Shown here: positions 1-4,514 of the stretch, piece by piece
Layout of the letters: every line of letters begins with the position of its first letter
Numbering within the stretch: the first letter of the stretch is position 1
Assembly (NCBI GenBank): GCA_964593465.1
Contig: CAZQJY010000014.1
Location: 1 to 5,232 of the forward strand
Direction: 5' to 3'
DNA: 5,232 nucleotides
Source of the DNA: Mycosynbacter sp964593465
GTDB lineage: Bacteria > Patescibacteriota > Saccharimonadia > Saccharimonadales > Saccharimonadaceae
The notes under the pieces: model-generated
What the model was told of the DNA's origin: nothing
Databases searched by the model: none
Seen by the model: only the letters and a program-made list of their open reading frames with translations
Program-made: the position numbers and the translations under genes

Positions 1-704
1 CCTCACTTGACTCCACAGGCTCCACATGGGGTGTTAGAACTAATGCTACAGGCGGTACTGGCATGATGTTTTCGGGTACATCTGGTGATAACGAGTGCCT
101 TGCATCTCATGGTAATATCCCTCGTACCACTACATTTAACACCAACTTTGGCGAGTCAACCCCTATAGATGGTACTTATACTCCACCTCCAGTAGACGGT
201 GGTTGCGCGCCTCTTGATATTGGATGTTGGTTTGCTGATTTTATCGACGTAACTGTAACTACTATTCAAGAGGCATGGAGTGCATTTGTTGATATTTTTG
301 TGGGGTTTTCTAACTGGCTTGGCAACTTATTAGTGCCTGATGATGGTAATATTTTTCTCAATGCATTTACAGATTTAAATGATTACATGCATAACAAACT
401 TGGTTTTTTGACTTATCCCTTTGTATTTATTCAAGCACAAATTACTGCGCTCATGACTATCGTTGATAGCGATAACAAAGATGAGTGGCATTGTACGGGT
501 GGTGGCTCTTCGCAATATGGTGTTTGCTCAGGACTTTGTGCACCAAATGTACTTGGAAGTCAGGGTGTTTGTATACGTCTGAGTGCCTTGGAAGAAAACT
601 TCCCGACTCTTTGGCAAACTGGTGTTTGGTTTTTGAGACTCGCAGTTGTAGGTGTGCTTATTGAGCTAATGCGTAATAAATATATGAGTATAGTGAGGGC
701 TTAA
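1..704 (+). CDS. pIII-like adsorption/minor coat protein, main part (gene continues from 5172 across the circle junction)
   Basis: This is the 3' part of a 254-residue protein whose first 20 codons lie at 5172-5231; codon 21 spans the junction, and the frame from base 3 to the TAA at 702-704 is open. In full-length numbering it has a Sec-type signal peptide (about 1-21), a Ser/Thr/Gly-rich exported stretch (22-85), and Cys at 53, 89, 96, 185, 196, 200 and 211 that could form disulfides outside the cell. A Trp/Phe-rich amphipathic segment covers about 97-132. One membrane span (about 226-243) is followed by a short basic tail. Signal peptide, Cys-rich exported domain and C-terminal anchor match pIII-type proteins, which sit at the virion tip, bind the host receptor and release the particle. 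It is short for pIII and lacks long Gly-rich linkers. Assignment rests on architecture and on its place before the pVI-like and Zot-like genes. An internal Met at 63 is in frame but has no good RBS and would remove the signal peptide. Confidence 0.75.
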   Translation, partial: SLDSTGSTWGVRTNATGGTGMMFSGTSGDNECLASHGNIPRTTTFNTNFGESTPIDGTYTPPPVDGGCAPLDIGCWFADFIDVTVTTIQEAWSAFVDIFVGFSNWLGNLLVPDDGNIFLNAFTDLNDYMHNKLGFLTYPFVFIQAQITALMTIVDSDNKDEWHCTGGGSSQYGVCSGLCAPNVLGSQGVCIRLSALEENFPTLWQTGVWFLRLAVVGVLIELMRNKYMSIVRA

Positions 705-705
705 A

Positions 706-978
706 ATGATAGTTTTTATAATAATTGCAGCAATGACACTTTTAACAACAGTATTTGCTTTGATGCCAGATTTGCCACCAACACCACAAATGCTTTTAGA
801 CTTTTCAGATGAGCTTGCAAATCTATTAGAAACGAGTATACAGTATATAAGATATGTTCTTTCTCCCCTTCTCACCTTTGTAGTATTAGTCGTAGTATCT
901 GCGGTTTTCATGGGTGAACATTTATATCATGCCATTATGTGGATACTACGAAAAATACCGATATTGGGGATTAAGTGA
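706..978 (+). CDS. pVI-like minor coat / membrane protein
   Basis: A 90-residue membrane protein. Hydrophobic span 1 covers about residues 1-20, followed by a Pro-rich turn (PDLPPTP, 21-27). An acidic amphipathic helix covers about 28-46. Span 2 covers about 50-69, and the basic C-terminus ends RKIPILGIK. The start is supported by GAGGG at 695-699, 6 bases upstream. It begins one base after the adsorption-protein stop, and its own stop overlaps the next start (TGATG, 976-980), so translation is probably coupled. In filamentous phages a small multi-span protein between pIII and pI/Zot is usually pVI, which caps the virion together with pIII and helps terminate assembly. That role is inferred from position, size and topology; I see no diagnostic motif. 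Confidence 0.65.
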   Translation: MIVFIIIAAMTLLTTVFALMPDLPPTPQMLLDFSDELANLLETSIQYIRYVLSPLLTFVVLVVVSAVFMGEHLYHAIMWILRKIPILGIK

Positions 979-1700
979 TGGCTTTTCTAGATTTCGTACA
1001 AAAATATCGCGAAGTACATATCAAAGCTTGGCTTGACGACCAGAGAGATAAACGCGACAAAGAGGCATTTCGGGTGCATGGTTTTCAGGTATATATTGGT
1101 CGTCAAGGTTCGGGCAAAACCATTAGTGCCGTACGTCATATGGTAGAGATTAAAAACCGCTATCCAAAGGCACTTGTGGTGACAAATCTTCAATTGAACG
1201 TACCATATGATGTACAACATTTTCAAACCGCTGATGAGTTGATGGATCTACTTGTAAACACACAAAACGGCAAATACGGTGTTATTTATCTTATTGATGA
1301 AATACACACGTATTTTAACGCTCTTGAGTCAAAAGGCATACCACCCTATGTATTTACCGAGATTTCTCAGCAACGCAAACAACGCAAAGTAATAATTGGT
1401 ACAAGCCAATTATTTATGCGTATAGCAAAGCCATTTCGTGAGCAGTGCGATAATATGATTAGTTGCAGTACTTGGTTTGGTGTATTCACTCGCAATCGTG
1501 CATATGATGGCATGACATTAGAGGTAGATTATGATGGTAGCTTAATCGGTGATGTAAAGAAAACAGGTTATTTTTGGCACAGTCGTGAATTGCGCAAGAT
1601 TTTTGATACATATCAAAAAGTTGTCAGTGCTAAATCTCAAATGCTCCAATTTGATGATGTATCACATTACGACGGTAAAAAAAGGCGTCGAAAATGGTAG
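978..1700 (+). CDS. pI/Zot-family phage assembly ATPase, short form without visible membrane anchor
   Basis: Zonular occludens toxin-like (pI) NTPase that powers virion assembly and extrusion at the inner membrane. In the 240-residue product, Walker A is GRQGSGKT (41-48), Walker B is YLIDEIH (104-110), and a sensor-like IGTSQ lies at 140-144. The region around EISQQRKQRK (128-137) is typical of the family. ATG at 978 is preferred over the GTG at 975: GGGGA at 966-970 is 7 bases upstream of the ATG, which overlaps the previous stop. Ff pI and Vibrio Zot are about 350-400 residues, with a transmembrane helix and a periplasmic domain after the ATPase. This one ends soon after the ATPase core with a basic tail (KKRRRKW) and shows no hydrophobic span. 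It may therefore depend on the neighbouring membrane protein for anchoring. The stop overlaps the next gene by 7 bases. Confidence 0.92.
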   Translation: MAFLDFVQKYREVHIKAWLDDQRDKRDKEAFRVHGFQVYIGRQGSGKTISAVRHMVEIKNRYPKALVVTNLQLNVPYDVQHFQTADELMDLLVNTQNGKYGVIYLIDEIHTYFNALESKGIPPYVFTEISQQRKQRKVIIGTSQLFMRIAKPFREQCDNMISCSTWFGVFTRNRAYDGMTLEVDYDGSLIGDVKKTGYFWHSRELRKIFDTYQKVVSAKSQMLQFDDVSHYDGKKRRRKW

Positions 1701-1972
1701 ATAATCACAAAGACGGGCGCGAGAACGCTAGCAGCTTGTCTGCGCGTTCGGTGGGCGTGCCCTCCACCACGGCAAACGCTCACGCGCTCCGCCAGTATAA
1801 TATAGATTTTCAGCTTGAAAAAGCCAAAAGACTTGCTATAAAAATGCACTCTTTTCCTGGTTTGTTTCCCGAAGACAGAGAATTAATAATACAGTTGCAA
1901 CTTGCACTAAAAAAAGCCAAAAAATTTAATGGTTACGACCCAAACACTAAATTGGAGCATTTTCCTCCATGA
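1694..1972 (+). CDS. Small protein of unknown function following the Zot-like gene
   Basis: A 92-residue soluble protein that I do not recognise. It overlaps the Zot-like stop by 7 bases (ATGGTAG) and has AAAGG at 1681-1685, 8 bases before the ATG, so it is probably coupled to the assembly operon and is its last gene. The N-terminal third (about 8-35) is low-complexity, rich in Ser/Ala/Arg, and encoded by a GC-rich patch with strong hairpins. The rest is a likely helical domain rich in Lys and Leu (FQLEKAKRLAIK; LIIQLQLALKKAKKF, about 64-78) ending in a Pro-rich tail. There is no signal peptide or membrane span. It could be an accessory to the ATPase or to the downstream replication protein, but nothing in the sequence decides. 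The overlapping start, RBS and length argue that it is real. Confidence 0.65.
   Translation: MVDNHKDGRENASSLSARSVGVPSTTANAHALRQYNIDFQLEKAKRLAIKMHSFPGLFPEDRELIIQLQLALKKAKKFNGYDPNTKLEHFPP
1723..1768. repeat. Two abutting GC-rich hairpins inside the 1694-1972 gene
   Basis: The first hairpin (1723-1749) pairs GAACGC (1723-1728) with GCGTTC (1744-1749), has a 2-base TA bulge, then pairs GCAG (1731-1734) with CTGC (1740-1743) around a 5-base loop. The second (1750-1768) starts on the next base and pairs GGTGG (1750-1754) with CCACC (1764-1768). The surrounding genome is much more AT-rich. Structured GC-rich DNA in a filamentous phage could be a packaging signal, an origin element or a folded mRNA element; which one is not shown. 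Confidence 0.6.
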
Positions 1973-1978
1973 AAAGAT

Positions 1979-1991
1979 GCCCCGTAGGGGC
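1979..1991 (+). terminator. Short GC hairpin between the assembly operon and rep
   Basis: GCCCC, loop GTA, GGGGC forms a 5-bp all-GC stem that starts 7 bases after the stop of the 1694-1972 gene. No T-tract follows, so it is not a standard intrinsic terminator. It may cause pausing, protect the 3' end of the late transcript, or belong to the replication region before rep. An overlapping alternative stem pairs GTAG (1984-1987) with CTAC. Confidence 0.35.
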
Positions 1992-2043
1992 TACTCGATA
2001 GCAGGACACTTAACATACTTTTATAGGGGTACAGGGTAAGAAA

Positions 2044-2802
2044 ATGATAGAACCAGTAAACGATATCGTAAAGGAGTACCCCGATATGTTCAAAGTAACT
2101 TTTTTTACTAAACCCCGCAACTTCTTAGCCAATCCTGACGAAGATTTTATGAATAAAAATAATAAAACCAAAGAAACAAAAACAATAAAAGATATAGAAA
2201 ACTACGAAGATAATATACAACGCTCCGTCCGCCGTACCCGATCCGTGATGTTCGATTACGCCAAATGCAATAATTTTACACTATTCGCCACGTTCACCTT
2301 CTCACCAAAAAAAGTCGACCGCTACGACCTCCTAGGCTGCACGAACAAAATGCAATCATGGCTCTGGAGGCAACAACGCAAACACAACGGCGACCTAAAG
2401 TACGTCATAGTACCAGAAAAGCACAAAGACGGTGCTATACACTTCCACGGCATGTTTGAGGGCTACACTGGTGAACTCAAAAAAACTAAAGTTATCCAAA
2501 ACAACAAACGCGTCTACAACCTCCCCGCCTTCCGCTATGGTTTCACTAACGTGCAACATCTCGACGAAGACAACGAAAAAGCTGCAGCCTACATCTGCAA
2601 GTACATCACCAAAGACATGGATCTAATCCATGGCAAACGTCGCTACTGGGCCTCTAAAAACCTGAACAAACCCGTAAAATTCTATAACAAAATTCACGAT
2701 TGGCGCATCCCCACGGATCTCAAAGACCAAGTCTTCGCAAATGATGCCCTAGCAATTTACGAAGTCCGAAAAGCCAAGGTAGCTCGGCAGTTTGATTTGT
2801 AA
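2044..2802 (+). CDS. Rolling-circle replication initiator, HUH endonuclease (pII-type Rep)
   Basis: HUH-superfamily replication protein that would nick the double-stranded phage origin, stay bound through a tyrosine, and prime rolling-circle synthesis of the + strand. In the 252-residue frame, motif 1 is FATFTF (81-86). Motif 2 is the metal-binding HUH in AIHFHGMF (His133 and His135), preceded by PEKHKDG with Glu125. Motif 3 is YICKYITK (183-190), giving Tyr183, Lys186 and Tyr187, a YxxKY arrangement seen in ORF2/gII-type and microvirus-like Reps. No helicase domain is present, as expected. Two starts are possible: 2044 with AGGG 7 bases upstream, or 2086 (Met15) with a better AAGGAG at 2071-2076, 9 bases upstream. 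The gene is rich in A and C on the + strand, opposite to the assembly genes, and converges with the DUF2726 gene. Confidence 0.92.
   Translation: MIEPVNDIVKEYPDMFKVTFFTKPRNFLANPDEDFMNKNNKTKETKTIKDIENYEDNIQRSVRRTRSVMFDYAKCNNFTLFATFTFSPKKVDRYDLLGCTNKMQSWLWRQQRKHNGDLKYVIVPEKHKDGAIHFHGMFEGYTGELKKTKVIQNNKRVYNLPAFRYGFTNVQHLDEDNEKAAAYICKYITKDMDLIHGKRRYWASKNLNKPVKFYNKIHDWRIPTDLKDQVFANDALAIYEVRKAKVARQFDL
2071..2076 (+). promoter_or_regulatory. Strong internal ribosome-binding site in rep (alternative start at 2086)
   Basis: AAGGAG stands 9 bases before ATG 2086, inside the long rep frame. It is a closer match to the anti-Shine-Dalgarno sequence than the AGGG before 2044. The mature Rep may begin at Met15 (238 residues), or two nested products may be made. 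Confidence 0.5.
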
Positions 2803-2805
2803 TTA

Positions 2806-2825
2806 AAAATCGCTCTATTGAGCGA
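2806..2825 (-). terminator. Rho-independent terminator for the DUF2726 gene
   Basis: TCGCTC (2810-2815) and GAGCGA (2820-2825) form a 6-bp stem with a 4-base loop. Read on the minus strand, the hairpin is followed at once by TTTTTAATT, the U-tract of an intrinsic terminator. It lies 35 bases past the minus-strand stop (2860) and just after the rep stop (2800-2802). It may also act weakly for rep, but on the + strand the T-tract is missing. Confidence 0.65.
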
Positions 2826-2909
2826 CCGAGTGGAAAGTTTGGAATTTGTCCAACCAAAGTCAAAGTTCGGAATGTGTCCGACCGAGTGGAAAGTTTGGAA
2901 TCTGTCCAA
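2826..2909. repeat. Three 28-bp tandem repeats, each able to form a small hairpin
   Basis: Units lie at 2826-2853, 2854-2881 and 2882-2909. Units 1 and 3 differ at one position; unit 2 is more diverged. Each holds a 5-bp stem with a 5-base loop: TTGGA/TCCAA in units 1 and 3, TCGGA/TCCGA in unit 2. The stem change in unit 2 is compensated on both sides. Units 2 (most of it) and 3 form the 3' end of the minus-strand DUF2726 gene; unit 1 lies between the two converging genes. Confidence 0.85.
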
Positions 2910-3420
2910 CGATTTTATCAAAGATTGCACGGCTCGTATCCCACTCCCCCGCCCTGAATCGCACTAGGAGTACATCGGCTTCGCTCAATATAGTATTTAC
3001 AAGCTCGTCACGCTCTATTCTGTCTGCTTTCATATGTGTCCAATCATCTAGCTCTATAGCGATAACTGGCTTTGAGGTTTCTTTGTCGCAAACTAAAAAA
3101 TCAACGGACTTACCATTGATAACCGAGAAAGCACCTCGCCAGTTTTGCCTGGGTATTTTATGATTTAGAAATGTACTCAAATGTGCTTGTGGTACTATAT
3201 AGTACTTTTCACCCATGATTGTATTGAGCTTTTCATAAAATCGCACTTCAGTTTTTGTCATAATAGATGACTTTTTATTGTACTTATACTGATATTTGCG
3301 TTTATATTTCCCTGATATTTGCGTAGGTTTCCGCCATTCGAGTTTCCCTACTTTATGCATTAGACTATAAAGCACGATGATGATTACTATAAAAAGTACT
3401 GCGATGATGATATATGGCAT
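2860..3420 (-). CDS. Membrane-anchored DUF2726 protein (PD-(D/E)XK-like), probable phage moron
   Basis: A 186-residue protein on the strand opposite to all other genes. Residues 2-21 are a single hydrophobic span. A basic linker (22-50) rich in Lys, Tyr and Arg follows, then a DUF2726 domain (about 51-157): TKTEVRFY with Glu58, NWRGAF (93-98), KSVDFLVCDK with Asp107, and IAIELDDWTH with Glu123, Asp125 and His129, then the RxERD element (134-138). DUF2726 is related to the PD-(D/E)XK nuclease fold, and Asp107 plus Glu123-Leu-Asp125 fit that active-site pattern; catalysis is inferred, not shown. The frame is open up to an ATG at 3522, but the start at 3420 is preferred: AAGGA lies 10 bases upstream, and the -10 box at 3446-3451 puts the transcript start near 3439. 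The last 16 or so residues come from the 28-bp repeats. It is not a known filamentous-phage core gene; superinfection exclusion or defence against rival DNA is a reasonable guess. Confidence 0.8.
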   Translation of the reverse strand: MPYIIIAVLFIVIIIVLYSLMHKVGKLEWRKPTQISGKYKRKYQYKYNKKSSIMTKTEVRFYEKLNTIMGEKYYIVPQAHLSTFLNHKIPRQNWRGAFSVINGKSVDFLVCDKETSKPVIAIELDDWTHMKADRIERDELVNTILSEADVLLVRFRAGEWDTSRAIFDKIVGQIPNFPLGRTHSEL

Positions 3421-3445
3421 GTTTGTTTTGTCCTTGTTCTCTGTC

Positions 3446-3476
3446 ATTATAGCATAAGCTGTGTACAAAACTACAA
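3446..3476 (-). promoter_or_regulatory. Promoter of the DUF2726 gene (extended -10)
   Basis: On the minus strand the -10 box is TATAAT (3451 down to 3446), preceded by TG one base away (TGCTATAAT), a perfect extended -10. A TTGTAG -35-like box lies at 3476-3471 with a 19-base spacer, longer than ideal, but an extended -10 tolerates this. Predicted transcription starts near 3439, leaving a leader of about 19 bases that contains the RBS for ATG 3420. Confidence 0.6.
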
Positions 3477-3573
3477 CCCTCACCCTGCGCATAAATAATG
3501 CCCAAAATCTAAAAGTACACAATATATGTTATTGTATGTTTTTTGTTCTTTTTAAGGGGTAGATTCATTAGAT

Positions 3574-3609
3574 TTTAACGTCGCTGCCTATACATTGTGC
3601 GACGTTAAA
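3574..3609. repeat. Perfect 11-bp inverted repeat with 14-base loop (candidate origin, operator or attachment element)
   Basis: TTTAACGTCGC (3574-3584) and GCGACGTTAAA (3599-3609) pair perfectly around the loop TGCCTATACATTGT. It lies in the 228-base gap between the divergent DUF2726 and ssDNA-binding genes. No T-tract follows, so it is not a terminator. A stem-loop of this size is a plausible HUH Rep nicking site or a binding site for a dimeric regulator. The right arm, read with its next base, shares ACGTTAAAT/ATGTTAAAT likeness with the XerD half of dif sites; this is weak. Confidence 0.75.
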
Positions 3610-3689
3610 TATCACTCTCATTCATGGTATAACAATCATGCCTTTTTCTATTCAAAATCCTCAATTGCTTGTGTTTTTATTATCCAAGG

Positions 3690-3719
3690 TTGTATGATTG
3701 CCCTACCACAAGGTATCTA
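3690..3719 (+). promoter_or_regulatory. Possible promoter for the ssDNA-binding protein gene
   Basis: TTGTAT at 3690-3695 and TATCTA at 3714-3719 are separated by 18 bases; a TATATA also follows at 3718-3723. This would start transcription a few bases before the RBS at 3738. Matches are partial, and the extended -10 at 3625-3633 is an alternative. Confidence 0.35.
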
Positions 3720-3750
3720 TATAAAGTCACAATAATTAAGGAATAATCAA

Positions 3751-4014
3751 ATGACTGCAACACTTCAAAATACCAACCCTGTATCAGATAACGTGATATC
3801 TAAAATCTCACGTGTCGCACCAATCACAGAAACCTCGAAAAAGACTGGTAACCCATACCACGCTCTCGATATCTATTGGAATCAACCCTCAGGTAGTCAG
3901 TATCGCCAACGTGTATTTCTTAATGATGAACAATATCAACTTATCGAAAACGCCGTGCCACTTCCTGGCTCAAATGCACTAGACCCGACAGGCACATTGC
4001 CCACACAAAGCTAG
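3751..4014 (+). CDS. Probable single-stranded DNA-binding protein (gV-like)
   Basis: An 87-residue soluble protein, the same length as Ff gene V protein, which coats new + strands, stops their conversion to duplex and delivers them to the assembly site. The middle (about 15-62) alternates hydrophobic and polar residues as in an OB-fold. It includes a KKTGNPYHALDIYW stretch (30-43), where Lys-Thr-Gly-x-Pro-Tyr resembles the loop seen in small phage and plasmid ssDNA-binding proteins, then aromatic and basic residues (YRQRVFLNDEQY, 51-62). The last 20 residues are Pro/Gly/Thr-rich and probably disordered. The RBS AAGGAA is 7 bases upstream. It sits between a structured intergenic region and the main control region. 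The assignment rests on size, fold pattern and the phage context, not on a diagnostic motif. Confidence 0.65.
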   Translation: MTATLQNTNPVSDNVISKISRVAPITETSKKTGNPYHALDIYWNQPSGSQYRQRVFLNDEQYQLIENAVPLPGSNALDPTGTLPTQS

Positions 4015-4054
4015 TTCTATTTTTGTTCTGCAAAATCACGTTCTTTAACAATCC

Positions 4055-4164
4055 GTCTAGTGTCCACTCCTCTTTTGTACCTCTGTTAAACTTTAGGTAA
4101 ATCAAAATATACGTTTGAGAACATACTTATTACTCCGTATAAAGGGGCGGAGCGGACACTAGAC
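4055..4164. repeat. Long inverted repeat enclosing the coat promoter
   Basis: GTCTAGTGTCCACTCC (4055-4070) pairs with GGAGCGGACACTAGAC (4149-4164): 11 perfect pairs, one A-C mismatch, then 4 more pairs, around a 78-base loop. Such arms would fold in the packaged single strand. Candidate roles are packaging signal, minus-strand origin or recombination site. Confidence 0.8.
4115..4143 (+). promoter_or_regulatory. Strong sigma70-type promoter for the coat/assembly operon
   Basis: TTGAGA (4115-4120) and TATAAA (4138-4143) each match the consensus at 5 of 6 positions and are separated by exactly 17 bases. Transcription would start near 4150, so the transcript begins at the right arm of the 4055-4164 inverted repeat and has a folded leader of about 145 bases before the major coat ATG. 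Confidence 0.75.
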
Positions 4165-4165
4165 A

Positions 4166-4198
4166 CAGCGGACGGTAAACGCGTTTGGCGCACCGCTG
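4166..4198. repeat. Stem with nested palindrome in the coat leader
   Basis: CAGCGG (4166-4171) pairs with CCGCTG (4193-4198). Between them lies the perfect 10-base palindrome AAACGCGTTT (4177-4186). It follows the long inverted repeat by one base. Confidence 0.55.
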
Positions 4199-4201
4199 GT
4201 T

Positions 4202-4281
4202 GCCATACTGGACATGTATGGCTGGCAATCCCCACCACCTCTTGTAATAGAGGGTTTCCTAAAAACAGCTAACATGTCCAG
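4202..4281 (+). promoter_or_regulatory. Two mutually exclusive leader hairpins before the major coat RBS
   Basis: GCCATAC (4202-4208) and GTATGGC (4216-4222) form a perfect 7-bp hairpin with loop TGGACAT. The loop with its neighbours (CTGGACATGT, 4208-4217) is also perfectly complementary to ACATGTCCAG (4272-4281), which ends directly against the coat RBS AAAGG (4282-4286). Both pairings cannot fully form together, although a loop contact is possible. A further small hairpin (CCTCT 4238-4242 with AGAGG 4249-4253) lies between them. The arrangement suggests control of coat translation or a DNA structure needed for packaging. Confidence 0.55.
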
Positions 4282-4295
4282 AAAGGTGCAAACAG

Positions 4296-4454
4296 ATGGA
4301 ACTGATTACAGCAGCAGAGGCTACTGGAATTGTTACAACCGTTATTGGTTACTTCACAGAAAACTGGGTAGCCCTAGCAGTCCTCATTGGATTCGGCGTA
4401 GGTTTCAAGCTCTTCCGCTCTCTCGTCAACCGTGGTCTCCACGGTCGAGTGTAG
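4296..4454 (+). CDS. Major coat protein (pVIII-like), leaderless
   Basis: A 52-residue protein with the hallmark inovirus coat layout: an amphipathic N-terminus with acidic residues (Glu2, Glu8, Glu22), a hydrophobic Gly-containing membrane helix (about 24-40), and a basic C-terminus (Lys38, Arg41, Arg46, His49, Arg51) that would face the DNA inside the virion. Thousands of copies would form the filament after insertion in the inner membrane. No signal peptide precedes it: the ORF starts at the mature-like N-terminus, as in phage Pf3, whose coat inserts without Sec cleavage. The start has AAAGG at 4282-4286, 9 bases upstream. It is the first gene after the strong promoter and is followed by a strong hairpin, as expected for the most expressed gene. 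The long overlapping frame at 4214-4609 is a shadow. Confidence 0.85.
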   Translation: MELITAAEATGIVTTVIGYFTENWVALAVLIGFGVGFKLFRSLVNRGLHGRV

Positions 4455-4461
4455 CCACTCA

Positions 4462-4487
4462 GGGGGATATTCAGCGAGGTATCCCCC
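4462..4487 (+). terminator. Strong hairpin after the major coat gene (partial terminator)
   Basis: GGGGGATA (4462-4469) and TATCCCCC (4480-4487) form a perfect 8-bp stem with a 10-base loop, 7 bases after the coat stop. Only a weak T-containing stretch follows (ACCCTGTATTT). As with the terminator after gene VIII in Ff phages, it probably reduces transcription into the minor genes or stabilises the coat mRNA. Confidence 0.7.
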
Positions 4488-4514
4488 ACCCTGTATTTCA
4501 TCTAAAGCAAAGAC

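Larger units (their letters stand above)
3523..3750. other. Intergenic region between divergent genes, upstream of the ssDNA-binding protein
   Basis: No gene is supported here. The region holds the 3574-3609 inverted repeat. There are two possible + strand promoter elements: an extended -10 TGGTATAAC at 3625-3633 without a good -35, and TTGTAT (3690-3695) with TATCTA (3714-3719) at 18 bases. The RBS AAGGAA (3738-3743) stands 7 bases before ATG 3751. The rest is AT-rich without visible structure. A 19-codon frame starting at the ATG near 3639 has no RBS. Confidence 0.5.
4015..4295. other. Main intergenic region: candidate origin, packaging signal and coat promoter
   Basis: No gene is supported across these 281 bases. 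The region is densely folded: a 16-bp inverted repeat with one mismatch (4055-4070 with 4149-4164), a stem with a nested palindrome (4166-4198), a 7-bp hairpin (4202-4222), a 5-bp hairpin (4238-4253), and a 10-bp pairing of 4208-4217 with 4272-4281. A near-consensus promoter lies at 4115-4143. In Ff-type phages the origin, minus-strand start and packaging hairpin cluster in such a region; which element does what here cannot be told from sequence. Confidence 0.6.

Noticed and set aside
1667..1849. Minus-strand frame of 60 codons over the GC-rich island
   Set aside because: It is antisense to two overlapping genes with good starts and shows no domain pattern of its own.
2007..2017. ACTTAACATAC resembling the XerD half of a dif attachment site
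   Set aside because: 9 of 11 positions fit a half-site, but the expected XerC half is not found after a 6-base centre. A single half in an AT-rich genome is weak evidence.
2826..2909. CRISPR array
   Set aside because: The 28-base repeats are directly adjacent with no spacers, and no cas gene is present.
2846..3163. Plus-strand frame of 105 codons opposite the DUF2726 gene
   Set aside because: It is antisense to a recognised domain, has no RBS, and its composition (Ser-rich, irregular) is that of a shadow frame.
3486..3496. TGCGCATAA resembling the XerC half of a dif site
   Set aside because: The adjoining bases do not contain the XerD half after a 6-base spacer, and it lies near the DUF2726 promoter without other support.
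3421..3522. Upstream extension of the DUF2726 frame to ATG 3522 or ATG 3447
   Set aside because: Neither has an RBS, and the extended -10 promoter lies inside the extension, so the transcript would begin after these codons.
3639..3698. 19-codon frame MPFSIQNPQL... before the ssDNA-binding gene
   Set aside because: Too short, no RBS, no motif.
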